DNA of 64,000 bases from Pseudoalteromonas apostichopi (GTDB lineage Bacteria > Pseudomonadota > Gammaproteobacteria > Enterobacterales > Alteromonadaceae). The stretch spans positions 2,976,001 through 3,040,000 of the forward strand of contig NZ_AP028065.1 of assembly GCF_030297135.1 (NCBI RefSeq). Direction: 5' to 3'. Position numbers and translations under genes: made by a program. Numbering within the stretch: the stretch's first letter is position 1; each line of letters begins with the position of its first letter. This document shows positions 16,695 to 25,459 of this stretch, in pieces. Under the pieces are notes generated by a model, which did no database searches, was not told where the DNA came from, and saw only the letters and a program-made list of their open reading frames with translations.

Positions 16695-19289
16695 GTGTTA
16701 GCTAAAAATTTTAAGAAAAGCTTATTAGCAGTTAATATCGGCCTCGTAATGAGTGCTGGGTTCACTGGTGCTGCATACGCAGCAGAAGAAACTAAAGTTC
16801 AAGAAGATGTTGAAGTAATTGAAGTCCGCGGTATTCGCCGTTCACTTGAAGCTTCAATGAATACTAAGCGCTTTGCTGACAGCGTTGTCGATGCTGTTTC
16901 TGCTGAAGATATTGGTAAGTTTCCTGATGGCGATGTAGGTGAAGCACTTGGTCGTATTTCAGGTGTTGCAGTTAATCGTCAATTCGGTCAAGGTCAACAA
17001 GTGTCGATTCGTGGTGCTTCAAGCCAATTAACACGCACACTTTTAAACGGTCAAACTGTTGCATCAACAGGTTGGTATGACCAACAATCAATCGACCGTA
17101 GTTTCAACTACACACTTTTACCACCTGAACTAGTTGGTGAAATCCAAGTTTATAAATCTTCTCAAGCTGACGTTGTAGAAGGTGGTGTTGGTGGTACGGT
17201 TATCGTTAACACTCGTAAGCCGCTTGATCTTGACGCTGGTACGACTTTCTTAAGTGTAAAAGGCGATTACGGCACAATCTCTGAAGAAACAGATCCTCAA
17301 GTTTCTGGTTTGTTTAGCTGGAAAAATGATGAGGAAACATTCGGTTTACTAGGTTCAGTATCTTGGGCAGAAACAAATTATCAACGTAACGGTATTGAGT
17401 CACTTATCGGCTGGGGTGATATTGTGCCTACTACGTTCCAACAAGAACGTGAGCGTACTGCACTAAATGCAACTTTCCAATATCGTCCTACAGAAAACCT
17501 AGAGTTAGGCTTAAACATTATGAGCCTTGAGTTAGATGCAAACAATGCAAACACCTCAAACTTCGTGATGTTCCCAGACGACAAAGAAGCTGCATGTGAG
17601 CAAACAAATGCATCTGGTACATGTACTTTCTACCGTCGTACTGGTGAAGGTGCAAACCCGGGTTGGACTCAAACTTGGGCACGTATTGCAAGCATGTCAT
17701 CTGACACAGCTGATTTCAGCCTTAAATACGAAGGTGAAAATTTCACATTAAAAGGTCGTTTCGGTACAACTGAATCAGAAGGTGGTACAGACCTAACTGC
17801 AAACTACGGTAACTTCATTGGTGTTCCATCTGATTATGCTGGTACTTATGATGCAACTGGCGATGTGATAAAAATTGATATTAATAACAAGTACTTTGAA
17901 CCATCAGACTTTGCAGGTCCATTATCTCCAGCTGGTTGGGCTCTGAAAAAACAACCTAACACAGATGAAGAAACATATGCACAGGTTGATCTATCTTTCC
18001 CTGTAGACTTTGGTGCTATTACTGCAATCAAAACAGGTTTCCGTTGGGCAGACCACGAAGTAAAACAAGAAACTTACTCAACTACTTTAGTTGATACATT
18101 ACCTAGTGGCGATGGTGAGACTTACTACTCAGGTACTATGTCATCAGGTGCTGGTTTCACTTTACCAGAGCCAGATTTTGACAAGATGGTAGCTGATGCA
18201 CGTGCTGCAATTTCAAGCTTCGATAATGATTCAGCTGTATATCGTTCAGGTTACGGTACAATCGAAGAAGAAAACTTTGCAGTTTACGCAATGGCTGAAT
18301 TCTCTGCAGAATCTATCCGCGGTAACTTCGGTTTACGTTATATCTCAACAGATGCAGAGTCAGATTACTACGGTTTTGCAAACGGTGAGTACGAGAGTTC
18401 ACTTAGTACTGATAAAGCAAGCTACAACGACGTATTACCTAGCATCAATATCGCATTTGATTTAGCTGAAGATGTTATTTTACGTACCTCTGCAGCACAA
18501 GTTATTGCACGTCCTAACTACACTGATATGTTCTCTGCATCATCTTTTGCAGGTTACGCTGATGGTACAGCAAATAATGAGGTACTAACTAAAGGTAACG
18601 TTGGTCTTAACCCATTCAAAGCAACTCAAGCTGATTTAGGTATTGAGTGGTACTTTGATGGTGATGGTATGGTAAGTGCAACTTACTTCTTCAAAGACAT
18701 CACATCATTTGTTACCTCAAGCCAAATCTTAAATCAACAAATTGGTGTCGTGGACCCTGATACTCAAGGTGATAACTGGACTCTATCTACTAAGCTAAAT
18801 GCAAGTGGTGGTCAAATCGAAGGTATCGAGCTACAAATTCAAGATGGCTTTGATAGTGGCTTTGGTTACTCAGCAAACTACACATTTGTTGATGCACCAT
18901 CAGAAGCTGAAAACTACCCAGATATGATCCCATTATTCTCAGATTCGTCTAAGCATACTGTGAACCTTGTGGGTTACTATGAAACAGATACTTACTCAGC
19001 TCGTTTAGCTTATAACTGGCGTTCAGAGTACATGATCCGTGAGCTTCCAGGCTTCTACGGTAACCGTGAGCACCAATCATACGGTACACTTGATTTCAGT
19101 GCTAACTACAGCGTAACTGATAATATTGACGTAACGTTTGAAGCTGTTAACTTAACTGAAGAAGATAGCGTACAAATCGGTGTTGCTCCTTCAGATGCAG
19201 AAGTTGTTCCAGAGCTTCGTAACGGCTACCCAGCATGGAGCTTTGAAGGTGAAGCACGCTACAAGCTAGGTGTATCACTACGTTTCTAA
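16695..19289 (+). CDS. TonB-dependent receptor, carbohydrate type (TIGR01782-like)
   Basis: Outer-membrane active transporter of 864 residues. It starts at GTG 16695 with AAGGGG a few bases upstream, and has a signal peptide ending AAYA near residue 30. The plug domain carries IEVRGIRRSLEASM, DSVVDAVSAEDIGKFPDGDVGEAL and VSIRGASSQLTRTLLNG, the strongly conserved motifs of the Xanthomonas/Caulobacter/Alteromonas sugar receptors. The remainder is a 22-strand-type barrel ending in a terminal Phe (LGVSLRF). Two LacI-type operators precede it, and tryptophan-halogenase-like, DUF6445 and SapC genes follow, the usual company of such receptors. The substrate is probably an oligosaccharide containing glucose, inferred from the linked pgi-zwf-pgl. 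Confidence 0.94.
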   Translation: MLAKNFKKSLLAVNIGLVMSAGFTGAAYAAEETKVQEDVEVIEVRGIRRSLEASMNTKRFADSVVDAVSAEDIGKFPDGDVGEALGRISGVAVNRQFGQGQQVSIRGASSQLTRTLLNGQTVASTGWYDQQSIDRSFNYTLLPPELVGEIQVYKSSQADVVEGGVGGTVIVNTRKPLDLDAGTTFLSVKGDYGTISEETDPQVSGLFSWKNDEETFGLLGSVSWAETNYQRNGIESLIGWGDIVPTTFQQERERTALNATFQYRPTENLELGLNIMSLELDANNANTSNFVMFPDDKEAACEQTNASGTCTFYRRTGEGANPGWTQTWARIASMSSDTADFSLKYEGENFTLKGRFGTTESEGGTDLTANYGNFIGVPSDYAGTYDATGDVIKIDINNKYFEPSDFAGPLSPAGWALKKQPNTDEETYAQVDLSFPVDFGAITAIKTGFRWADHEVKQETYSTTLVDTLPSGDGETYYSGTMSSGAGFTLPEPDFDKMVADARAAISSFDNDSAVYRSGYGTIEEENFAVYAMAEFSAESIRGNFGLRYISTDAESDYYGFANGEYESSLSTDKASYNDVLPSINIAFDLAEDVILRTSAAQVIARPNYTDMFSASSFAGYADGTANNEVLTKGNVGLNPFKATQADLGIEWYFDGDGMVSATYFFKDITSFVTSSQILNQQIGVVDPDTQGDNWTLSTKLNASGGQIEGIELQIQDGFDSGFGYSANYTFVDAPSEAENYPDMIPLFSDSSKHTVNLVGYYETDTYSARLAYNWRSEYMIRELPGFYGNREHQSYGTLDFSANYSVTDNIDVTFEAVNLTEEDSVQIGVAPSDAEVVPELRNGYPAWSFEGEARYKLGVSLRF

Positions 19290-19313
19290 TTTGATTTAGA
19301 TAACGAAATTAAG

Positions 19314-19340
19314 AAAGCCCAGCTCGTACTGGGCTTTTTT
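19314..19340 (+). terminator. Rho-independent terminator after the TonB receptor
   Basis: Stem AAAGCCCAG/CTGGGCTTT with loop CTCGTA and a T-run, 24 nt after the stop codon. Confidence 0.9.
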
Positions 19341-19347
19341 GTGAGTA

Positions 19348-19509
19348 ATACCAATCCGCAATAATACTTAGTTATTTTGAGGGATTAAACCTGTCGCTAC
19401 CTGCGTTAAAAATTTCTGATTTAGAACAACTAAATAACGAAATTTTTGCCTTGTTATCAACGAGGTTTTATTGCTTCAAAAAAGACCATTTAATTAAGCG
19501 AATTGGTAT
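19348..19509. repeat. MITE-like 162-bp element with inverted ends
   Basis: Bounded by ATACCAAT and its inverse ATTGGTAT, followed inwards by CCGC/GCGA. Inside is a second inverted repeat (AAAAATTTC ... GAAATTTTT with TTTAG/CTAAA inside) that can fold into a long hairpin. No coding capacity. Placed between the receptor terminator and the next gene. It resembles non-autonomous repeats of Alteromonadales; the family name is not known to me. Confidence 0.6.
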
Positions 19510-19528
19510 AAAAAGTGGGCGAGTATAA

Positions 19529-21040
19529 ATGATAAAAAAAATCGCAATTGTTGGTGGCGGGACCGCAGGTTGGTTAGCTGCTAACCATTTAGGTCATGCA
19601 CTGTTACAAAGTGGCATTGAAATTACATTAATCGAGTCACCTAATATTGCCAGCATCGGGGTTGGTGAGGGTACAGTTCCTTCGATGCGTAACTCTTTAC
19701 AAAAGTTTGGTATCAGTGAAAGTGACTTTATCAATGAATGTGATGTTACTTTTAAGCAGTCAATCAAGTTTGTAAATTGGCTAGATAAACACAAACATGG
19801 TGCTAACTTTTACCATCATTTATTTGATCACCCACATATTTTTGGTGAGCAGTTAACACAGCAGTGGCTTGCTGAAGGTAGCGGTAATGATTACGCTGAG
19901 TTTGTTTCTAAGCAGCATGCGTGCTGTGAAAATAATTTAGCACCAAAAACAATTGCGACTCCACAATATGCCGGTGTCAACGGTTATGCCTATCATTTTG
20001 ATGCTAAAAAGTTTGCTGCATTCTTAGGAAGTCATGCCACGCAACATTTTGCTGTTAAACACCTGTTTGCAGAAATTAAAGATGTCACCTGTGATGAGCA
20101 TGGCTTCATTACACACCTAATCGACTCAGAAGGTACTGCCTTGCAGTTTGACTTTATTATCGATTGCTCTGGTTTTTCGGCTGCCTTTATAGGACAAAAG
20201 CTGGGAGTTGGTTTTGTTGATAAATCAGATAGCTTATTAACTGATACTGCAATCACATTGCAAGTGCCTACACAAAGCGATGATGAAATACCGCCCTACA
20301 CAATTGCAACGGCACATCAAGCAGGGTGGATTTGGGATATTGCGCTTACAGAGCGAAGGGGAGTGGGTTTTGTTTATTCATCTAAGTATATGAGCGACGA
20401 ACAAGCTCATGAAAAGTTACATCGTTACTTAGGTAACAAATTTGAGCACTTAACGCCAAGAAAGATCCCGATGAAAGTAGGGCACAGAGAAAAAATGTGG
20501 CACAAAAACTGTGTCGCCGTAGGGTTGTCGCAAGGGTTTGTTGAGCCACTTGAAGCCACAGCCATTTTAATTGCAGATTTTTCTGCGGGGTTATTAGCCA
20601 AACGCTTTCCTCGTACCCGAGATGATATTAACTTAGTTGCTGATGATTACAATCAGCATGTTAATTATGTATGGCAACAAACCTTTGATTTTATAAAAAT
20701 GCATTACTGTATTTCGGATAGAACTGACTCGGCCTTTTGGCGTGATAACAAAAAAACCGACCAGTTATCAGAAAAACTAAAAAGTAACCTAGCACGCTGG
20801 CAGCGCTTTACACCGGTACGAGAAGACTTTGCCAGTAAGTTCGATTTATTTGACTTAGAAAACTACTTATATGTACTGTTTGGTATGCATTATGTACCGG
20901 CAAGGCAGCAAACCAAGCAGAGCGACAATCAACAAGTTGCTGAATTTAAACAGCAACGCATAAAGCAGTTATTGAATGAGCTACCTGAGCACAGGGAGCT
21001 GTTAGATAAAATAAAGAAATTTGGCTTACAGAAGTACTAA
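19529..21040 (+). CDS. Tryptophan-halogenase-family flavoprotein
   Basis: FAD-dependent protein of 503 residues in the PrnA/tryptophan 7-halogenase family. Visible are the FAD-binding GGGTAGW loop (residues 9-15), the GVGEGTVPSM segment, Lys76 in TFKQSIKF (equivalent to the essential PrnA lysine) and Glu342 in FVEPLEATAI (equivalent to the PrnA active-site glutamate). The WxWxIP signature is altered to WIWDIA. Homologues encoded beside sugar TonB receptors are common in Alteromonadales and Caulobacterales; halogenation there is unproven, and this gene lies in a carbohydrate locus rather than a natural-product cluster. Start ATG 19529 follows a GGGCGAG site. Confidence 0.88.
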   Translation: MIKKIAIVGGGTAGWLAANHLGHALLQSGIEITLIESPNIASIGVGEGTVPSMRNSLQKFGISESDFINECDVTFKQSIKFVNWLDKHKHGANFYHHLFDHPHIFGEQLTQQWLAEGSGNDYAEFVSKQHACCENNLAPKTIATPQYAGVNGYAYHFDAKKFAAFLGSHATQHFAVKHLFAEIKDVTCDEHGFITHLIDSEGTALQFDFIIDCSGFSAAFIGQKLGVGFVDKSDSLLTDTAITLQVPTQSDDEIPPYTIATAHQAGWIWDIALTERRGVGFVYSSKYMSDEQAHEKLHRYLGNKFEHLTPRKIPMKVGHREKMWHKNCVAVGLSQGFVEPLEATAILIADFSAGLLAKRFPRTRDDINLVADDYNQHVNYVWQQTFDFIKMHYCISDRTDSAFWRDNKKTDQLSEKLKSNLARWQRFTPVREDFASKFDLFDLENYLYVLFGMHYVPARQQTKQSDNQQVAEFKQQRIKQLLNELPEHRELLDKIKKFGLQKY

Positions 21041-21056
21041 ATTTCACTTAGATGAT

Positions 21057-21077
21057 CTGGCTATCAAAGCTAGCCAG
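21057..21077. terminator. Inverted repeat between convergent genes
   Basis: CTGGCTA/TAGCCAG with a 7-nt loop, immediately after the flavoprotein gene and touching the 3' end of the DUF6445 gene. A-rich on one side; probable bidirectional terminator. Confidence 0.6.
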
Positions 21078-21078
21078 T

Positions 21079-21789
21079 TCATTCTATTCTAAAAAAAGAA
21101 GAGACAGATAATCGGCTGTTGTTTATGTCATTACTATACTTTTTGGTATTAAAAAGAGCTGCGCTATGCAGTAAGTTACTCTTATAAATTACTAGTCTAT
21201 TCACTTTGGCTTCTATATTAATCACTTTTTCAAAAAGCTCTGTTGTTTCATTTAAGTAACCTTGATGAGTTGCGCTGTGTTTTTCTGTATCAGCAATCAT
21301 TTGATGCACACTATTTTGATTATCGGCTGTCACTTTAATAATGTTATCGGGTAAGTATTTGTATATCCCTGTGCCACCCCATTCTTTTGGAGACAAATAA
21401 TGCACAGCTGCAAATGTTTTATCATCGGTTGAATCAATATGTGGCATACGCTGCAACGTATTTAATTCATTTGCATTTTGAGTAACTAGTGAAAGTTTGC
21501 AGCGATGCAGATATAAATTGTTTTTACCACTTGTAATAGTTCCATGTTCTAAAAGCTCGCTAATTAATTGCTCAAAAGCACGATAATAGGGGGCTGGCAT
21601 TTCATCACGCTTACCTGGGTAGAGTGTTCCATCACTACCAAGAGGCTGAAAGTACGCAGTATTTGCGGCAAAGTGATAAACTGGCTCTAGGTATTTTAAA
21701 AAGTCATCAATAATGAACACTGCTTCATTAATTTCAGTAATGAATACACTGCTTACTTTATAGTCTTTATTTAATTGATAGCCTTCCAT
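21079..21789 (-). CDS. DUF6445-like putative Fe(II)/2-oxoglutarate-type oxygenase
   Basis: Protein of 236 residues that I place tentatively in the DUF6445 family. It has the jelly-roll oxygenase pattern: an HxD motif in RMPHIDSTD, then HYLSPKEWGGTGIYKY, then VIYKSNLLHSAAL with a second histidine, and a following Arg in SRLSVSSFF. These would supply the 2-His-1-Asp metal site and the oxoglutarate-binding Arg. ATG 21789 is preferred over GTG 21801 because GAGG lies 6 nt upstream. It is convergent with the halogenase-like gene and divergent from sapC, within the sugar-uptake locus where this trio usually occurs. Enzymatic activity and substrate are unknown. Confidence 0.72.
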   Translation of the reverse strand: MEGYQLNKDYKVSSVFITEINEAVFIIDDFLKYLEPVYHFAANTAYFQPLGSDGTLYPGKRDEMPAPYYRAFEQLISELLEHGTITSGKNNLYLHRCKLSLVTQNANELNTLQRMPHIDSTDDKTFAAVHYLSPKEWGGTGIYKYLPDNIIKVTADNQNSVHQMIADTEKHSATHQGYLNETTELFEKVINIEAKVNRLVIYKSNLLHSAALFNTKKYSNDINNSRLSVSSFFRIE

Positions 21790-22031
21790 TGTTTGCCTCA
21801 CTCATTCCATAATTATTGAATATACTAACAAAAATAGTGGCTTATGAGTGATAATATTTGCATGGTTATAGTTTGTTTTTTCGCCGTTTAAGGTTAATTG
21901 ATAAGGTAGCTAAATTTGTTAATTTATAATGTACAAACTGCCACAAAATTTTCACTTCCTTTTTGTTGCCAAAACCTATAGGCTTTGGGCACTAACAGCA
22001 AAAACATATATAAAATTAATGGAGCAGTATC

Positions 22032-22736
22032 ATGGCGGAGCAACAAGTACAGCCTTTACATAACGAAAAACATGCCAACATTAAAGTTCAAAATGGCATC
22101 AACATTGAGTTCATGAAAACTCAGCACTTAGTACCTGTGGTTGCACACGAATTTGCACGCATGGCAAATGAATTCCCAATGGCATTTGTTAAAAACAACG
22201 AATCAGGCCAATTCCAAGCAGTTGCTTTATTTGGTCTAGAGCCAGGCGAAAACCTTTTCATTCAAGATGACAAATGGACAGCTGCATTTGCACCTATGTC
22301 TATGACTCGTTACCCTCTTGGTCTTGTTAAGCACCCAGAAGCTGATCAGTTTGGTATTGTAATCGACGAAGCAAGCCCGCTTGTAAGCGAAGAAACGGGT
22401 AACGCACTTTTCGAAAACGGTGAAGAAACTGAATACCTTAAGCGTCGTAAAGAAGCACTTGTTTCTTTCATCGAGTTTTCTCAGGTAACTGAAGCATTCA
22501 CTAAATACCTTGCAGATAAAGAACTACTTGTTGCACAAACGCTAACTGTAGAAATCAAAGGTGAGAAAAAAGACATCAACGGTATTTACCTTGTTGATGA
22601 GAAAAAACTTAACTCACTAAGCGATGAAGAGTTCTTAGATCTTCGTAAACGTGGCTATTTAGCACCTATCTACTCTTTCTTAACGTCTACTCACCAAGTA
22701 GCTCGTTTAGCACGTTTAAAAGCAGCAAAAGCTTAA
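22032..22736 (+). CDS. SapC family protein
   Basis: Soluble 234-residue protein of the SapC family (PF07277). Characteristic stretches are LVPVVAHEFARMANEFPMAF, ALFGLEPGENLF, YPLGLV and the C-terminal DLRKRGYLAPIYSFLTSTHQVARLARL. The family was named after a Campylobacter S-layer protein gene neighbour, but no enzymatic role is known. In Alteromonadales and Caulobacter it regularly accompanies sugar TonB receptors and halogenase-like genes, as here. Start ATG follows GGAG at an appropriate distance; a strong terminator follows the gene. Confidence 0.88.
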   Translation: MAEQQVQPLHNEKHANIKVQNGINIEFMKTQHLVPVVAHEFARMANEFPMAFVKNNESGQFQAVALFGLEPGENLFIQDDKWTAAFAPMSMTRYPLGLVKHPEADQFGIVIDEASPLVSEETGNALFENGEETEYLKRRKEALVSFIEFSQVTEAFTKYLADKELLVAQTLTVEIKGEKKDINGIYLVDEKKLNSLSDEEFLDLRKRGYLAPIYSFLTSTHQVARLARLKAAKA

Positions 22737-22752
22737 TTTTAAACTGCTAAAG

Positions 22753-22777
22753 AAAAAGCGCCATTAGGCGCTTTTTT
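22753..22777 (+). terminator. Rho-independent terminator after sapC
   Basis: Stem AAAAAGCGCC/GGCGCTTTTT with loop ATTA and T-run. Confidence 0.9.
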
Positions 22778-22861
22778 TGTTTCTTTCATCGGTTAATGCT
22801 TGAAAAGCAGCGCCGAATTATTCACATTGGGCTTACAACTAAAAGAAATATAAGTGCCCCT

Positions 22862-23896
22862 ATGCTAAAAACATTACTCACCTCAGCCATTGCGCTTAGC
22901 GCATTATCATTAAGTACCTTAAGTCACAGTGCCGAGCAGCCCTTTGCTATTGCCATTCATGGTGGTGCAGGGACGATTGAAAAGAGCCGCTTTACTCCAG
23001 AGCAAGAAAAAGCTTATCGCGCAAAATTAAAAGAAGCAGTAGAAACAGGCTATACCGTGCTTGAAAAAGGCGGCGAGAGCCTAGATGCCATCACCGCGGC
23101 AATTAATGTACTTGAGAACTCTCCGTATTTTAACGCCGGTCGCGGTGCTGTATATACCTATGATGGTGCCCATGAGCTTGACGCATCAATTATGGATGGC
23201 CGTACGCGCCAAGCAGGTGCTGTTGCTGGGGTTAAACATATTGAAAACCCCATCAATCTTGCTCGCCTAGTGATGGAAAAATCAGTGCATGTCATGCTCA
23301 GTGGTCAAGGTGCAGAAGAGTTTGCAAAAACGCAAGGTATGCCGCTGGTTGAAAACAACCTATTCGATACAGAAAATCGCTACAAAGCGTTATTAAAAGC
23401 GAAAGAAAAACTCGATAAACAAAAAGTAACGAGCAAAGATTACCAAGCAGCACACAAAGCGCTACCAGTTAATTATAAAATGGGTACGGTAGGTGCGGTT
23501 GCACTTGATAAAAACGGCAATATTGCTGCAGGTACTTCAACCGGTGGTATGACGGCAAAACGCTTTGGCAGAGTAGGCGACGCACCAGTAATTGGTGCAG
23601 GTACCTTTGCTGAGAACGAATCATGTGCAGTATCTGCAACCGGCCATGGTGAGTATTTCATTCGTTACAATGTGGCAGCAGACATTTGTGCTCGCGTAAA
23701 ATACCAAGGTAAAACTATTGTTGAAGCAGGTAACGAAGTGATCCATGATGTTTTAATTCCAGTGGGCGGTACTGGTGGAGTGATCATCATTGATACCAAA
23801 GGTAATATTAGTTTGCCGTTTAACACTGCCGGAATGTATCGTGCGAGTAAATCAAATACATCACCAACTTATGTGGGTATTTTTAAAGGCGAATAA
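22862..23896 (+). CDS. iaaA: Isoaspartyl peptidase / plant-type L-asparaginase
   Basis: Ntn-hydrolase that cleaves itself into alpha and beta subunits and then hydrolyses isoaspartyl dipeptides and asparagine. From ATG 22862 it has 344 residues with a signal peptide (about 1-23, ending LSHSA), so a periplasmic location is likely. Family blocks are IAIHGGAGTI, AGRGAVYTYDGAHELDASIMDG and the autocleavage site MGTVGAVA with nucleophile Thr209, then GNIAAGTSTGGMTAKRFGRVGD. An upstream in-frame ATG (22796) would bury the signal peptide and is rejected. Monocistronic, with a terminator after it. Confidence 0.9.
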   Translation: MLKTLLTSAIALSALSLSTLSHSAEQPFAIAIHGGAGTIEKSRFTPEQEKAYRAKLKEAVETGYTVLEKGGESLDAITAAINVLENSPYFNAGRGAVYTYDGAHELDASIMDGRTRQAGAVAGVKHIENPINLARLVMEKSVHVMLSGQGAEEFAKTQGMPLVENNLFDTENRYKALLKAKEKLDKQKVTSKDYQAAHKALPVNYKMGTVGAVALDKNGNIAAGTSTGGMTAKRFGRVGDAPVIGAGTFAENESCAVSATGHGEYFIRYNVAADICARVKYQGKTIVEAGNEVIHDVLIPVGGTGGVIIIDTKGNISLPFNTAGMYRASKSNTSPTYVGIFKGE

Positions 23897-23920
23897 TGGC
23901 ATTCAGTAGGTGCCAGACAT

Positions 23921-23949
23921 AAAAAACCGAGTTTGTAACTCGGTTTTTT
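23921..23949. terminator. Bidirectional terminator iaaA / queF
   Basis: AAAAAACCGAGTT/AACTCGGTTTTTT hairpin between two convergent genes. Confidence 0.9.
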
Positions 23950-23964
23950 ATTGCTAATAAGGAT

Positions 23965-24810
23965 TTATTGGCGATTAATCTTCACGTTGAATGGTGTTTC
24001 GTCTTGATTCGTTGAGCGATAAGGATTGATATCTAAACCGCCTCGGCGTGTATAGCGGGCATATACTTCAAGCTCTTCGAGATTTAGCTGTTGCATTAAA
24101 TCACAGTAAATACGCTCTACGCATTGCTCATGAAATTCGTTATGAGTACGAAACGAAATCAAATATTTTAATAAGGCTTCATGGCAAATTGCTTGGCCTT
24201 TATAACGAATAATCACACTAGCCCAATCTGGCTGTGAGGTGATCAAACAGTTCGATTTTAGTAAATGGCTGTGTAGTGTTTCTGAGACAATGTCATCACC
24301 ATGGTGGCGAAGTGAGCTTGCATCAATATCATAGCTCGTAATTTCGATATCAAGGTCATCGATACATTCTCCCGGTAACGCTGTAAATGGTAAACAGTTG
24401 AAATCGTCTGCTTGGTATAAATTAACCGTAACAGGCGCATTCACGGCCTCTGACAAGTCTTTACTAAGCGCGTGGTGTACATCTTCAATAGCTGCAAAAC
24501 GTGTCTGATTAAAACTATTCAGATATAGCTTGAATGATTTTGACTCAATGATGTGACTGCTTTGGCAAGGAAATACAAATATTGCCACAGCGACCATAGG
24601 CTTACCCTTGCTATTTAGCCACGATAATTCATAGCCAGTCCAAATATCTTGACCTTTAAATGGTAAGTTATCTTCGCTAACCCCTAATGCATCACGGTTT
24701 AGTTTGCGGGCAATAGGAAACAATAAGCTTGGTGTATAGGTATCTACGTACTCTGTGCTTTTACCAAGAACACTGTTTTTCAGTTCGGGTGAGTTGCTGT
24801 AATCTGTCAT
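23965..24810 (-). CDS. queF: NADPH-dependent 7-cyano-7-deazaguanine reductase
   Basis: Reduces preQ0 nitrile to preQ1 amine in queuosine biosynthesis. It has 281 residues, the long (YqcD-type) bacterial form of two T-fold halves. The catalytic cysteine is Cys188 in SNCLITSQPDWASV, followed by the NADPH-binding EFHEQCVERIYCDL and the C-terminal RYTRRGGLDINPYRS block. Divergently placed next to syd exactly as in E. coli, with overlapping 5' regions, so the two promoters share about 60 bp. Confidence 0.95.
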   Translation of the reverse strand: MTDYSNSPELKNSVLGKSTEYVDTYTPSLLFPIARKLNRDALGVSEDNLPFKGQDIWTGYELSWLNSKGKPMVAVAIFVFPCQSSHIIESKSFKLYLNSFNQTRFAAIEDVHHALSKDLSEAVNAPVTVNLYQADDFNCLPFTALPGECIDDLDIEITSYDIDASSLRHHGDDIVSETLHSHLLKSNCLITSQPDWASVIIRYKGQAICHEALLKYLISFRTHNEFHEQCVERIYCDLMQQLNLEELEVYARYTRRGGLDINPYRSTNQDETPFNVKINRQ

Positions 24811-24869
24811 CTTTACACTTTTGTAGTTACAATGGAGGCATTATACCTAAAGCCAATGAGTTTCGCAGT

Positions 24870-25409
24870 ATGTCTGTTTCTACAAAATTAGATAAGTTAC
24901 ATCAAGCATTTAGTGAAAAATGCCTAGAACGCACAGGAAAGCTTCCTGTTATTGAACATGATACAGCATGGCCAAGTCCATGTGAGCAGGGCGAGGTTGA
25001 TGAGCAGGGTCTTATTCAGTGGTGTGCAGTCCCACAGCAACCTGCCGGAAGTTTAGATGACTTAGCCAAAGCGCTTGAGTTATCTTTTCCTGATGACTTA
25101 AACCCATTGTTTGGTCATTTATATGCGGGTAATTTGTTATTGAGTGTTGATGATCATCACATTGAACTACTCCAAGCATGGAATGAAGATGATTTTAGCC
25201 GCTTACAGCAAAATATTACCGGTCACGTGCTGATGAAGCGTAAGTTAAAGCAACCAGAAACGGTGTTTATTGGCCTGACAGAACAAGATGATTTACTTAT
25301 TACTGTGCTAGTAGAAAGCGGTGAGGTTTGCTTAGAATACGTAGGTAAGAAACCACATCATGTGTTAGCAAATAGCATTAGTGAATTTTTAGATAAAGTA
25401 ACGGTTTAA
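24870..25409 (+). CDS. syd: SecY-interacting protein Syd
   Basis: Peripheral membrane protein that binds SecY and is thought to check the integrity of the SecYEG translocon. From ATG 24870 it has 179 residues, as in E. coli. The N-terminal LDKLHQAF, the conserved WPSPCEQG, LNPLFGHLYAGNL and the acidic C-terminal half match the family. The open frame extends upstream across the queF promoter, but that extension has no support. Next to queF as in E. coli; a terminator follows. Confidence 0.9.
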   Translation: MSVSTKLDKLHQAFSEKCLERTGKLPVIEHDTAWPSPCEQGEVDEQGLIQWCAVPQQPAGSLDDLAKALELSFPDDLNPLFGHLYAGNLLLSVDDHHIELLQAWNEDDFSRLQQNITGHVLMKRKLKQPETVFIGLTEQDDLLITVLVESGEVCLEYVGKKPHHVLANSISEFLDKVTV

Positions 25410-25419
25410 CTGTTTGGTT

Positions 25420-25445
25420 AAAAAGGGGCTATCGCCCCTTTTTTG
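25420..25445. terminator. Terminator after syd
   Basis: AAAAAGGGGC/GCCCCTTTTT hairpin with TATC loop between convergent genes. Confidence 0.9.
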
Positions 25446-25459
25446 TGTTTGAAAGCAAG

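Noticed and set aside
19529..21040. Natural-product biosynthetic cluster suggested by the tryptophan halogenase homologue
   Set aside because: No NRPS, PKS, or tryptophan-modifying partners; the neighbours are sugar-uptake genes.
24729..24869. N-terminal extension of Syd
   Set aside because: Lies antisense to the queF coding start and adds 47 residues absent from the family.
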